NCBI GenBank assembly: GCA_050084515.1
Contig: CM114275.1
Location: forward strand, 3,658,001 to 3,722,000
Direction: 5' to 3'
DNA from: Blasia pusilla
Lineage: Eukaryota; Marchantiophyta; Marchantiopsida; Blasiales
Length of the DNA stretch: 64,000 nucleotides
Of the stretch, positions 34,950 to 45,215 are shown piece after piece. How positions within the stretch are numbered: the first letter of the stretch is position 1; every line of letters starts with the position of its first letter. Made by a program: the position numbers and the translations under genes. Below the pieces are notes generated by a model, which was not told the DNA's origin, did no database searches, and worked only from the letters and a program-made list of their open reading frames with translations.

Positions 34950-36467
34950 CTAGAGAGGATGCAAACATCGATGAAAAATCCTAAAAATACTTAGTTGTTT
35001 ATTTTATATTTTTGGAGTTGGTCTTAGAATGAATTAGACCCCCCTGCAATAATCATCACAGTAATTTTCTACTTGCATGCATTAGGATGTTATTTCAACC
35101 AAAATTTGATTTTTGGGAAAGCACACTTTTATTTACTTAATTCTTGATGAAAATTTGATAGCGGCCATTGAAACAACAAGATATTTGGAGCCCATGTGGT
35201 GCGCTGGTTATGTGGATGGAAATAAAAAGAACAATCACTAAAAGATCCAATGAGGTCCCTACAATTAGAAAAGACTTTGTTTGGCTATTTTTGATACAAT
35301 AATGTAGGCCACAAGAGCGTGATTAAAAACATTTATGGTTGGATATCTCTCACAAAATGTTTATCGATGTGGGAATTTGACATGGAAATTTTTTTTTGGA
35401 AATTTATGACAAGCCCGATGAATTGAAGAACTACGATATGAAACAATAACCAAGCTTGAAAAAAGATACTTTAAAAAGAACGAATAGGAAGGAGACTTGG
35501 GAAAATTGGAAGAATATTTTTCTGTTTTAAATATAAGAAAATTTGAGATAAAAAATTGATACGAAGGATACGGGAGAATTAATTTTGAAATTAAAGATAT
35601 TTTCATAAGGTTGCCTTTACTTCTTACAGGGTTATATTGAAAAAATAGTGTGAAAGGTTTTGCACTTTCATTTGGTAGGTGAACGTGTCGATAAAGAGCA
35701 CGCATGAGCAATGAATGATATGTTTATGAATTGATATGTTTATGTCTCTAGGTGGGTTTAATCTATTGGGTGATGTGGTGGTTGATCATTTAACACTTTC
35801 TAACTTGGTCTGCAGGGTTGGATACATAGAAGCTTCTATGACCAATGCAACAACAAAAATCATGGATTTAAGTTATGCGATAAAACATGGGACTGATGTA
35901 TTTTTTTTCTTTTGCAATGGAAGGTTTTTGAGCATTTACGTGTGTATTTTAATAATTTCCTAAAAATGTGTCCTCACCATTCCCTCGAGAATCATCAACT
36001 CGCCCCTTCTCAATCCTCTATGTGCTCTTGTGGAAAACAATAAACTTTTATTATGTTTTCCATCCACAACCCATGATTTAAGTAACTAGACCTCGGGTTA
36101 GAAACCCAAGGGTGAGAGGCTCAAACATAACTTTAATTAGATCAAACACAGACACTAATGATTGATCATAGATTAATACACGATGAGATGATGTCCTTAA
36201 ACCATTTCGGCTCGATATGTCGACACCAATGCTTATGCGCTTTGTAATGTCATGAAAACGCATTATCAATGAAAAGTTTATTGTTTCCAACCTCTTCAAG
36301 CTTGAGACCCTACTATGATGGATAAGGTGTCCCTTAATAACAATAGGTCACGGGTTCAAAGGCACTAATTTCTGTTGAAGTCTTTATGCTACTCTTATTC
36401 ATTTTTAACTTCTTTCACACTAACCCAAAGATGAATAGGCATGAGGCAAATTATTTGTCGCATAGCC
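34950..36467. other. AT-rich sequence, no gene recognised
   Basis: Only short frames without family similarity. Confidence 0.45.
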
Positions 36468-36570
36468 CATCGAGTTGGTTTGTTTGTTTCCATTTTGTTT
36501 TTACACTTATTTCTTGCCTCCTTATCTTATTGGAATGTTCCCTCCTTACAATTGGCCCTGTCCAAATTCA
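36468..36570 (+). repeat. Repeat also found beside the Helitron 3' end
   Basis: GAGTTGGTTTGTTTGTTT, CACACTTATT.CTTGCCTCC-like and TTGGCC.TGT.CAAATT blocks match 45112-45215 in the same orientation. The nature is unknown. Confidence 0.65.
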
Positions 36571-36744
36571 ACATCCATACTATTATGGGAGAACGGGTTC
36601 TCAGAAGTGCAACCAGCCAGCCTTTTGCCACGTGGAATTTTCACCAAATAAGGAGATCGACAAATTGGATTATGATGCCTGTTTTCTCATAGCTGTTGGA
36701 TGGTGCATTTTAGGGTTTAGGGTTATCCGCCGCTTGAGGCTTTT

Positions 36745-36881
36745 TATGCGAGTTGTCAAATTTTTGTCCTTGGACAGTTAAGATATTCGGGAGAAGGGAC
36801 ATCCGTTGATTTTATGCGAGTTTTCAAATTTTCGTCCTTAGGACAGTTAAGATCTTCGGGAGAAGGGACGTCCGTTGATTT
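36745..36881 (+). repeat. 68-bp tandem duplication
   Basis: Two nearly identical units, 36745-36812 and 36813-36881, each carry TATGCGAGTT, GTCCTT and GGGAGAAGGGAC.TCCGTTG. Few differences separate them, so the duplication is relatively young. Confidence 0.85.
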
Positions 36882-37257
36882 AAATGACCTCTCACTTAGT
36901 TAAAATTTGGCGAGAGGGATCAAGACGATGCGTTCAAGTTTCAAACCTACGAGGGGCATTGTATTTATTGCTGCACAAAGATTAGAACTCCCCACTGTGC
37001 TCTCGACAATCAGGTGACGTGAGTCAATTTATTTGCTTTATTTGCCGTTGAGGTGTGCATTCAGAGGTAGTAGATTATTACAAGTAATGCAATAGATTCC
37101 GAACTCTACCTCTAGCAATACACACAATAACATTCTAATGTTTGTATGCTCCCTACAATCCAGGTGGTGGTATCTCCTCCCGATTCATCAACTTCAACTG
37201 TGAGCCCATCTACTGCTCCAGCTCCGACTTCGGCTGCAGCTCTAGCGGCTCCCGAGC

Positions 37258-38259
37258 ATGGTTACTTCTCGACTCAGCTCCAACTCTGTCTCCCGCTCCA
37301 CCTCCGACCGCAGGTCCAGCAACTCCCTAGCACAATCTCTACTCGGCTCGGGTCTAGCGGCTCCTGAGCAGGGCTCTCAGACCTGCGGCCATTTTGGAAA
37401 GAGGTGCAAAACAAAATACATCCAACCAAACATGGCAACCAAAGTCACAACGCGCAAGTCAGCACAAGGGAAGGGGAAGAGTGTGTCTAAGGAAACTGCA
37501 TCTAAAAAGCATAATGGTGTAAAGTCACCTGATGTTGAACCATTGGAAAGCTCCAAGTGGTCCCCCATATATGGAGAAGAAGTCATGCGTTTGAGTAAGT
37601 GGAAAAAGTCTCACTTTCCAAGCAGTCCTTGGGGAGAGAGACTCACTCCCGAACATGATACAGGCTTCGAAGGTGGGGTAAAGGATTCCCTTCCTGCTGG
37701 ATCACACCCTGCGTTGTCATACAAGGGGTATCATCCCGAACCAATTGAAGTCTAGGGGACGCCCCCATATCGACTTAGAAGGACCAATAACGAGAGGGTC
37801 AACACGATCGAGAGGGGATGTGCAAAGAAACGGCAGAGATCTCCGAACCTCAATGTAAAACAACAACTTTCGGAGTCTCATAGGACATCCCCTATTCAGG
37901 TAGATAGACCTACTACATGCGTCTCAGAACCACAGGAGATGAACAAGTCACCTCAGAGAGCACCGACTAGAAAGAGTGTGGTAGTTAATGTACATATTTG
38001 GAGATTACCTTCGTAGCTAGGAGAGAAAGAGTTTGCAGATGAATCATCTGTAGCAAATGACACATGTAATGCTATCTTTGAGAAGCGAGTGACTTATGGA
38101 AGTTGTGGTATCCCATGTATGAATTTCTATCACAAGACTCTCCCTCCCTAGCTATCAGTACTCAACTCTGGATCCAAATTGGATTATGATGGGGCTGCCT
38201 TAGAACTTAGTGCAACCGCCAGTGCAACCGCCAACCCATGGAGCCGAACCCAGACCTAG
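37258..38259 (+). pseudogene. Unknown protein frame interrupted only by TAG codons
   Basis: One frame stays open for about 330 codons except for amber codons at 37753-37755, 38014-38016 and 38149-38151, ending in a fourth at 38257-38259. The N-terminal 70 residues are rich in Ser, Arg and Gln. A Lys/Ser-rich basic region follows, then a segment with WSPIYGEEVMRLSKWKK and a Pro/Ser/Arg-rich tail. I do not recognise a family. It could be the remains of a transposon accessory or gag-like protein. The start is uncertain because no upstream context fixes it. An overlapping frame at 37146-37367 is Ser/Thr/Ala/Pro-rich. Confidence 0.4.
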
Positions 38260-38695
38260 GAACTGTTCCATCGAGTAGACACCTTATTGCATCCAATGAG
38301 CCGTGGACTTAGTGCATCAGAAATGTAGGGAGAAACCGAAACCAGCACCAAGATCACTAAGATCACTAAGATAGCTTGGCCTCTTTTGACAAAAAGGACA
38401 ATGCACAGCAGGTGCAAGGAGGCATCTGCAAGCAAATGCGCAACCAGACGCGTCTACATAGCTTCTGCATGAAGGTAAGAGGTGGCATAGGGACGAGCAA
38501 TCAATCAAGGGCGTACCCGTGCCCTCGAGCACGCATTGGTATTCAAACTCGCCAACTAAACAAGCACTCGAGAACGATGTGCACGAGACCCTAATCAGCT
38601 AGCCAAACAACAGAATTGGAGAACCATCTGGTCAGGCGGCACTGCCGAGTAAGAGCAAACACTGCCAAGCAAGTGTTTGCTGCAATTTAGCACAG

Positions 38696-39020
38696 CCAAG
38701 TGAGTGCAGAGCTCGTGAGGCTTAGAGCGAGGTTGAACCATCCAAGCAGAAGACCAAAGACGGGAGAACGAACCATCCGAGCAGAAGATCAAAGACGGGA
38801 GAATGAGCAGAAGACCAAAGACGGGAGAACCAACAATGTTGCACCGCCAAGTGATGCACAGCCGTGTGAGAGCGGAGTCCTCAAGGAGAAGTGCAGAGCC
38901 CGTGAGGCTTAGAGCAGAAGACCAAAGAGAAAACCTGGAATGCTGCACAACCGAGTGACGCACAGCCGTGTGAGAGCAAAGTCTGTGAGGAGAAGTGCGG
39001 AGCCCGTAAGGCTTAGGGCG
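38696..39020 (+). repeat. Imperfect nested tandem repeats
   Basis: A unit GAGCAGAAGA.CAAAGACGGG occurs in three consecutive copies (about 38738-38836). A longer unit with GATGCACAGCCGTGTGAGAG-like, GAGAAGTGC.GAGCCCGT and AGGCTTAG blocks occurs twice or more to 39015. Confidence 0.75.
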
Positions 39021-39092
39021 AGGTTGTGAGGGGCGAGTGGGCGAGTGGGCGCGAATGAGGAAGTGAGTGGAAGTGGACGCGTCCCGTTAGAA

Positions 39093-39240
39093 GGGGGGAA
39101 GGGGGTGGGGCGGCCGTGTCTCAGACGCTGGCCGTCTGATTTAAGATCAAACGGTCCTGATTACGGTCGCTGTAGGGGGGAAGGGGGTGAGGGGCGGCCG
39201 CATCTCAGACGCGGGCCGTTCGATCAATAATCTAACAGTC
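39093..39240 (+). repeat. 82-bp tandem duplication with G-rich heads
   Basis: GGGGGGAAGGGGGTG heads at 39093 and 39175 are each followed by a GCGGCCG, TCTCAGACGC.GGCCGT block. The offset is 82 bp. Confidence 0.8.
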
Positions 39241-39981
39241 CACAAAAAGTGGACCGTTAGGTCTGGGCCTCATGATTACTAGAGGCGGCGCCAACTGCGG
39301 GTAGGGTTGGATAAATGTTAGGTTCGGGATAGGTTCAGTAGTAGGTTTGGGATAGGTTCGGTAGGTTTTTTTTCCGATTTTCTCTTCTAGATTTCCTTTC
39401 TCCTTTTTTGCCTCTTCCCACCAAATTTTTTTCATATTTTTCCAATTTTTCTTAAACATCCCAACTAGTATAGTTATATATTTTTTTCTTGTTTAAAAAA
39501 AACATTAATTTCTCATTCTCTTTCTCTTAAAATTTTTCTTTTAAAATCTTCCTCTAAAATTGGTTTATGTCTAGCTCACAACTTTTTCATTCTCTTTCTC
39601 TTTCTTTTCGCACTTTACGCTTTTTCCTTATATCATCTAATTTTGTTCTCAATTTTAAATTTAATTTTCATAATTTTCTTTCTCATCTATTTTACATTAA
39701 TTTTTATTTATTTTTAATAAGTAGTTTTGTGGTGTGTAATGGAGATGGCGAGTGGAGGTGGATTATTTTTGAACGTGGAGAGACGGCCGCTAGGAGTTAT
39801 CACAAATATACCGATTCTACAACAAAATTCAGGGAGACAAATCAAAGAATTGAAGAACACCTCTCCGATGAAAGCACCTTTCTTTGGGAGAAAAATGGAA
39901 GCAACGTATTTCCATTTCCATTTCCACGATACGCCTTACATCCCATGTTTTGTATGTATATACTAAAATGATACAATCTTG

Positions 39982-41313
39982 GAATTTTTGCATAGACTTC
40001 CTATTCCATCAAATCCGACACATTTGCGTGACTTCCAAAAATTGATGCGTGTGAACGCAAAAAAAAAAAGGCGTGCACGTCGCAAGGAAATATTAGCTCA
40101 AAAAGTACCTATTGAAGATGAATTCCTTCTCGAAACATCTCCAACGTAAGTTTGCAAAATTGACAATCATTTAACATGTCCACATTTCCACCCTTCATAA
40201 TCTTCACTTTTAATTTAATTTAGTACATTGCTCTTAACATTTATGTATTGTTTCAGACTTCCCATTCCATTGAATCCTATGGATGTACGTGATTTTCGGA
40301 AGGTTCTACGCGGCGAGGCCCAAAAATGAAAACGTGCTTTTCGTGCTGATAAAATGGAAGCCTTGAAGAAAAAAAGAGGTGTTATTATCGAGAGTATAGA
40401 AAAAGAAGGAAAGCGCTTCATGGTCAAGTTGAGACTCTGATGGTAGTTCAAAGTATTCTAACTACTCCAAATGAAGACCTTATGGCCATTGGTAGTCAAT
40501 CCATGAGGTACATATCTAACTTTTTACATCTCGCTGAAAATCTTTGATTGTTTATATTTAATTTGTATGTATTATGTAATAAATTGATTTTTTCTCATGG
40601 ATTTTAACGAGGATGGAGGAATGGTAGGAGAAAATCAAGAATTTCATCTTCCATCCACAGATCGGATACATGCATCATCAAGACGGGAGTTACGTGAGAG
40701 TGCACTCCATGAAGTTGTCGATAATATATCTACGACAAGGTGAACTACTTATGTGATACGAGAAGTTGAGTTACCTATCACTCTTCCGATTATGTTTCAA
40801 CATGAAGTTGTTGAGAATTCTTCGACTCTTCCCCATTCCGAGGATGAAGCAAGGTCAAGAATAGATCCTTTGTCTTCTACCATTAATGGAGTTGTGTTAT
40901 CTCCAGAAAGTGCCACTATACAAAATACTTCTAGGATTCCTCTGTTGTCTGTTGTTGATAGGATTGTAAGATTAAATACATTATTGAATCTTGCAAGAAG
41001 ACCAAATTTCCAAGAAAATGATATTAGGAAGTTGAGATTACATAGGAGTGTGAATCGTGTCAACGGTCGTCATACGTTGGGTTATATGACAGAGACATGC
41101 CCATCATGTCATGCTTTACATTGGAAATGTGAAAGGGTGAAAGGCTTAAAGATTAGTGACTCCCCATATGGCAGGTGTTGTGGCCATGGGAGAAAAATAC
41201 ATTTACCCCTCTTGAAATCGTCTCCTCCATTCTTGAAATCCTTGATTTCAGGTGTTGGTCCTAGAAGTCTTCATTTTCTTACACATGCTAGAGCTTACAA
41301 TTATGCGCTTTAA
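39982..41313 (+). pseudogene. Helitron RepHel gene, N-terminal exons
   Basis: Three or more short exons precede the Rep domain. The exon ending at about 40146 (donor GTAAG) starts LPIPSNPTHLRDFQKLMR. The next (after TTTCAG near 40256) starts LPIPLNPMDVRDFRKVLR and then runs basic and Arg/Lys-rich. Stops lie at about 40328 and 40740, and a frameshift near 40375. The third part (40753-41313) has the conserved Helitron leader: LGYMTETCPSCHALHW with a CxxC zinc-like pair, CCGHGRKIHLP and ARAYNYAL. An in-frame stop at 41311-41313 is followed at once by the expected LASTGVHV continuation. Confidence 0.85.
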
Positions 41314-43199
41314 CTTGCCTCTACTGGAGTGCATGTAAATGAACAAATAGGTGGCACCGGACACTTTAGGGTCCAAGGCGGAATTTATCATTCTATTGGA
41401 TCCTTACATCCTGATATGGGGGGTCATCCCCAATTTGCTCAACTCTACATCCATGATACCAAAATGAATTGGAGAATCGTGAAAGAATTATGTCTAGATC
41501 TTCTGATCTTAATTCAGATATTTTGAGAGGGCTACAAGACATGTTACATGAATGTGACCCATATGTGAAGATCTTTCGTCATATGGCATATGAAGCAACT
41601 GACGTTAATATGCAGATGATCCTCAAGGCAAGTAAGAAAGGTCTCGATGTTGAGCGTTATAATTTACCAATTGCTTCTGAGATTGCGGCTATATTGTCGG
41701 GTGATGGTAGTGAACATGTTGACCATCGTGATATAATTGTACGACTACATGGAGGAGGAGTGAAGCGTATATCAGACCTCAATGAAGCATATATTCCACT
41801 ACATTTTGCTCTACTATTTATCTATGGTGAAGCAGGTTGGCATCCTGGAATATCCTTCGGGAGGATTGAAGGTCATAGAGAATCCCAACGATTGGGCCGG
41901 ATTATTCATGAGGAGGGACACGTGGGTCCTTTAGAAGATTGGATGGATGAGGAAAGAGTTGATGGTGATATTTTTGAGGAAAGAAAAACAAAGAGTGTTA
42001 CGGCCTTGCAATTTGCATGTTTTCGACTTCAAACGCGGATTGGAGGCGAAGATGACAATCGGTTATTACGGTTTGGTCGACTTACTCAATAATATATGGT
42101 TGACCTCTATGCAACTGAAGAGATGCAACGATTATCATGGGTTTGCTTGAATCAAAAGGAGTTAAGGGCTGAATTATATCAAGGTGTAAAGGATGCCATG
42201 CATCAACATGATGTGGATAGTCGGAGGGTTGGGAGGCGCATTATATTACCTTCTTCTTTTACTGGAGGGCCGCGTCACATGCATCAATTGTATCAAGATG
42301 CAATGGCAATTGTAAGATATTTGGGGAAGCCGGACTACTTTTTGACTATGACATGCAATCCAAAGTGGGAGGAGATTACATTAGCCTTATTAACTGGTCA
42401 ATCGGTTGCGTACCGACCACATTTGTTCGTACCGGTTTTTGAGAAGAAAAAGAAAGAGTTATTAAGGCTTATCATCAAAAAGCAGATATTGGGACGAGTT
42501 GCAGGATGCATCCATGTGGTGGAATTCCAAAAAAAAGGTTTGCCGCATGTGCACGTTCTTATTATATTAGGACGGGGGGATAAACCACGTACCACTCATG
42601 ATTATGATCGTATTATTTCAGCAGAGATCCCTGATCAATCTACCCATCCAAGGTTGTATTCTACTGTTGCTAATTGCATGGTTCATGGGCCATGTGGACC
42701 ATTAAATCCAAATGCACCATGTATGGATAAGGAAACCAAAAAGTGCACCAAAGGCTATCCTAAGGCTTTTGCGGCCAATACTACAGAGACGGAAGATGGC
42801 TATCCAATCTATCGTAGGTAAGGATCCTTTAATTTTGTCTTATCTTTATTATTGTAAGACATATGATGTAGTATTGGAAAGCATATTTATGATTTGTTAT
42901 TGTATTTTTGTAGATTGGAGAATGGGAGGGCGATAATTAAGAGCCAACATTCACTTGAAAATCGTTGGGTTGTGCCCTACAATCCTATGTTATGCACCCT
43001 CTTTGATTGTCATATTAATCTTGAAATCATAAGTAGTGTTTCTGCCGTCAAGTACTTATACAAATATGTCTATAAGGGGTCTGATGCGGTGTCATTTAAG
43101 TTGTCAAAGGACACGGATACATCCAATGCAATTGATGTTATTGACGAGACAACATCATATCTTGATGCGAGGTATGATTCCGCTACCAGGAATTCATAA
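41314..43199 (+). pseudogene. Helitron RepHel gene, HUH endonuclease (Rep) part
   Basis: After the stop the frame continues with FRVQGGIYHSIGSLHP and then shifts at about 41470. The following segments, IFRHMAYEATDVNMQM, ERYNLPIASEIAAI, DLNEAYIPLHFALLF and YGEAGWHP, are standard for Helitron leaders. Next come GRRIILPSSFTGGPRHMHQLYQDA and DYFLTMTCNPKW, then the HUH motif in GLPHVHVLIIL and MVHGPCGPLNPNAPCM. A 96-bp intron (42818-42913, GTAAGG...TTTTTGTAG) splits YPIYRR from LENGRAI. The Tyr motif KYLYKYVYKG lies at about 43060-43090. The frame ends near DARYD at about 43175, where a deletion begins. Confidence 0.92.
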
Positions 43200-45033
43200 C
43201 CTTGCCGTTGATGATGCTATGATTAATACCGCATTATTGGAAGTCCATTATTATTTACAAGATCAAGGAAAGAGACTATCTGACTTCCCAAACATGCCCC
43301 AAGCTAATTTCGAAAGCCTTAATTCATACTCATATTTGGAGGAACAAAAGCTATCATATGACACGGAAGAATTATTTGAGCAAGTGCAATTGGGAGAAGC
43401 GTGCCTAAACGAAGGACAACGCATGATATGGAACGCTATACATGATGAGCTTGATCAAATATGCGTGAATGCTCCACCATCTCCAAAAGTTATTTTCATC
43501 GATGGTCCAGGTGGAACTGGAAAAACATTTTTATATAATCTTCTTCTTGCAAGTGTCAGGAGCATTAGAGGTATAGCATTGGCTGTAGCATCATCTCGTA
43601 TAGCTGCCCTATTGTTAGACGGAGGACGTACTGCTCATTCACGCTTCAAGATCCCCATTAATCTTCATGAAAGCTCTACTTGCAAGTAAGTACCATAAGT
43701 TGTCTTAATTAGCTTCAATTTTGTTAATTGCTCAAATTATTTCAGCTTCTAATTTTCTTCCCTTTTTGCTGGTAGTTTATCGGTTGATAGTGAAGGAGCG
43801 TGCTTAATCCGTGAGGCGATGCTCATTATATGGAATGAGTCACCTATGGCTCATCGTCATGCCTTTGAGGCCGTGAATCGAACCTTACAGGATATCATGG
43901 GAGTTGTTTCGGATGATTTACAGAAATTACCGTTTGGTGGAAAACTTATGGTATTTGGTGGTGATTTTCGTCAAGTGTTGCCTATTGTTCGTCATGGGGA
44001 TCGACCGCAAATCATCCAAGCCACCATAAAGAGATCATATCTTTGGTCTAATGTAAGGGTCATGAAGTTGAAAACAAACATGAGAATTCAAAGGTTGGAT
44101 GGTCATTTGTGTGATGAACAACAAGCTTTTGCTGATTGGTTATTAGAAGTGGGAGAGGGTCGTGTACTTTTACACCCTCATTTGGGAGAAGACTTTATAC
44201 GATTATCATCTGATATTGTTACTAATAGTAACAAAATATGTGATCTTATTGATTTGATCTATGGAGATTTTCTTAGCTGATTCCATGACATTGATTTCTT
44301 AAGAGATACAACTATTTTGGCTCTGAGAAATAAAGATGTTGACGACATAAATGCGGACGTTATGTCTCGGTTCCCCAGAGAGGTAATCCTTTAGACTTAT
44401 CTCATTTGTACTTATATCAATATGTTTTTTGGAAGTTTGGATATTAATATTTCCATTTCTCACTAATACATTACGTATTGTGTACGGGAGCATATTTACC
44501 TTAGCGTCGACTCTATTCCAAATGAGAGAATGAGTCATATCTATCCAACTGAATTCTTGAACACATGCTTACCTTCTGGACTTCCTCCGCATCGTTTGTG
44601 TTTGAAGATTGGTGCACCAATCATGCTCTTACGAAACATGAATGGGTCACATGGACAAGATTGGTGATTCGTGGATTTATGAGACATTGCATCGATGTTG
44701 AAATTATCACTGGAAAAAATATTGGAGATCGTGTTTTTATTCCACGTATTCCATTGATTGCATCAGATTCTGGTTTGCCATTTGATTTGCGTAGGTTTCA
44801 GGTTTGCCATTTGATTTGCGTAGGTTTCAATTCCCTGTTAGGCCGGCTTTTGCTATGACTATTAATAAGTCGCAAGGTCAAACTTTGCATAAGGTTGGCA
44901 TTTACTTGCCTACTCCTATATTTTCTCATGGTCAATTATATATAGCATTATCTAAAATAGAAAAAAAAAATTCCATCCACATTACCATAGGAAGAAATGA
45001 ATATTCAAATAAAAAAAATAAAAAATATTGAAA
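43200..45033 (+). pseudogene. Helitron RepHel gene, PIF1-like helicase part
   Basis: Coding resumes just before DFPNMP and LNEGQRMIW. Walker A is in IDGPGGTGKTF (about 43501-43533), followed by ASSRIAALLLDGGRTAHSRF. A 90-bp intron lies at 43686-43775 (GTAAGT...GGTAG). The Walker B region reads IIWNESPMAHRH where the family has Asp-Glu, so the catalytic Asp is Asn. FGGDFRQVLPIV follows. A TGA at about 44278 interrupts the chain and a third intron starts at 44383. The C-terminal part has GAPIMLLRNMNG, then a 29-bp tandem duplication that shifts the frame, and ends with [13 protein letters not shown] and [12 protein letters not shown]. Confidence 0.92.
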
Positions 45034-45082
45034 TAAAATAAATTTGATAAACATATCTTCATTTTATATTACGTTATTACAC

Positions 45083-45109
45083 CCGTGCATCGCACGGCCC
45101 CTTACTAAT
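45083..45109 (+). other. Helitron 3' terminus: hairpin and CTAAT
   Basis: CCGTGC-ATC-GCACGG (45083-45097) forms a perfect 6-bp stem. CTAAT ends 12 bases after the stem at 45105-45109. This is the standard Helitron 3' signal used to end strand transfer. Confidence 0.9.
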
Positions 45110-45111
45110 AG

Positions 45112-45215
45112 TCCCTTGAGTTGGTTTGTTTGTTTACATTTGGTTTCACACTTATTGCTTGCCTCCTTATCTTATGTCATTTTTCTCCTTACGGTTGGCC
45201 TGTACAAATTTAAAT
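45112..45215 (+). repeat. Repeat flanking the Helitron, second copy
   Basis: It matches 36468-36570 in the same orientation and starts two to three bases beyond the Helitron 3' end. Confidence 0.65.

Larger units (their letters stand above)
39458..45109 (+). mobile_element. Helitron, autonomous-type but decayed
   Basis: A RepHel gene and a 3' terminus with stem-loop and CTAAT identify a Helitron. The element moves by rolling-circle replication using an HUH endonuclease fused to a PIF1-type helicase. The 5' end is my weakest call. TCCCAACTAGTATAGTTATA at 39458, preceded by A, resembles plant Helitron starts, which usually open with TC and a TA-rich segment. The 3' end at 45109 is followed by A rather than the usual T. 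Coding is broken by several stops and a large internal deletion. Confidence 0.85.

Noticed and set aside
37258-38259. Recoding of TAG as an amino acid
   Set aside because: Other frames in the window use TAG as a true stop, for example the Harbinger transposase end, and mutational decay explains the pattern better.
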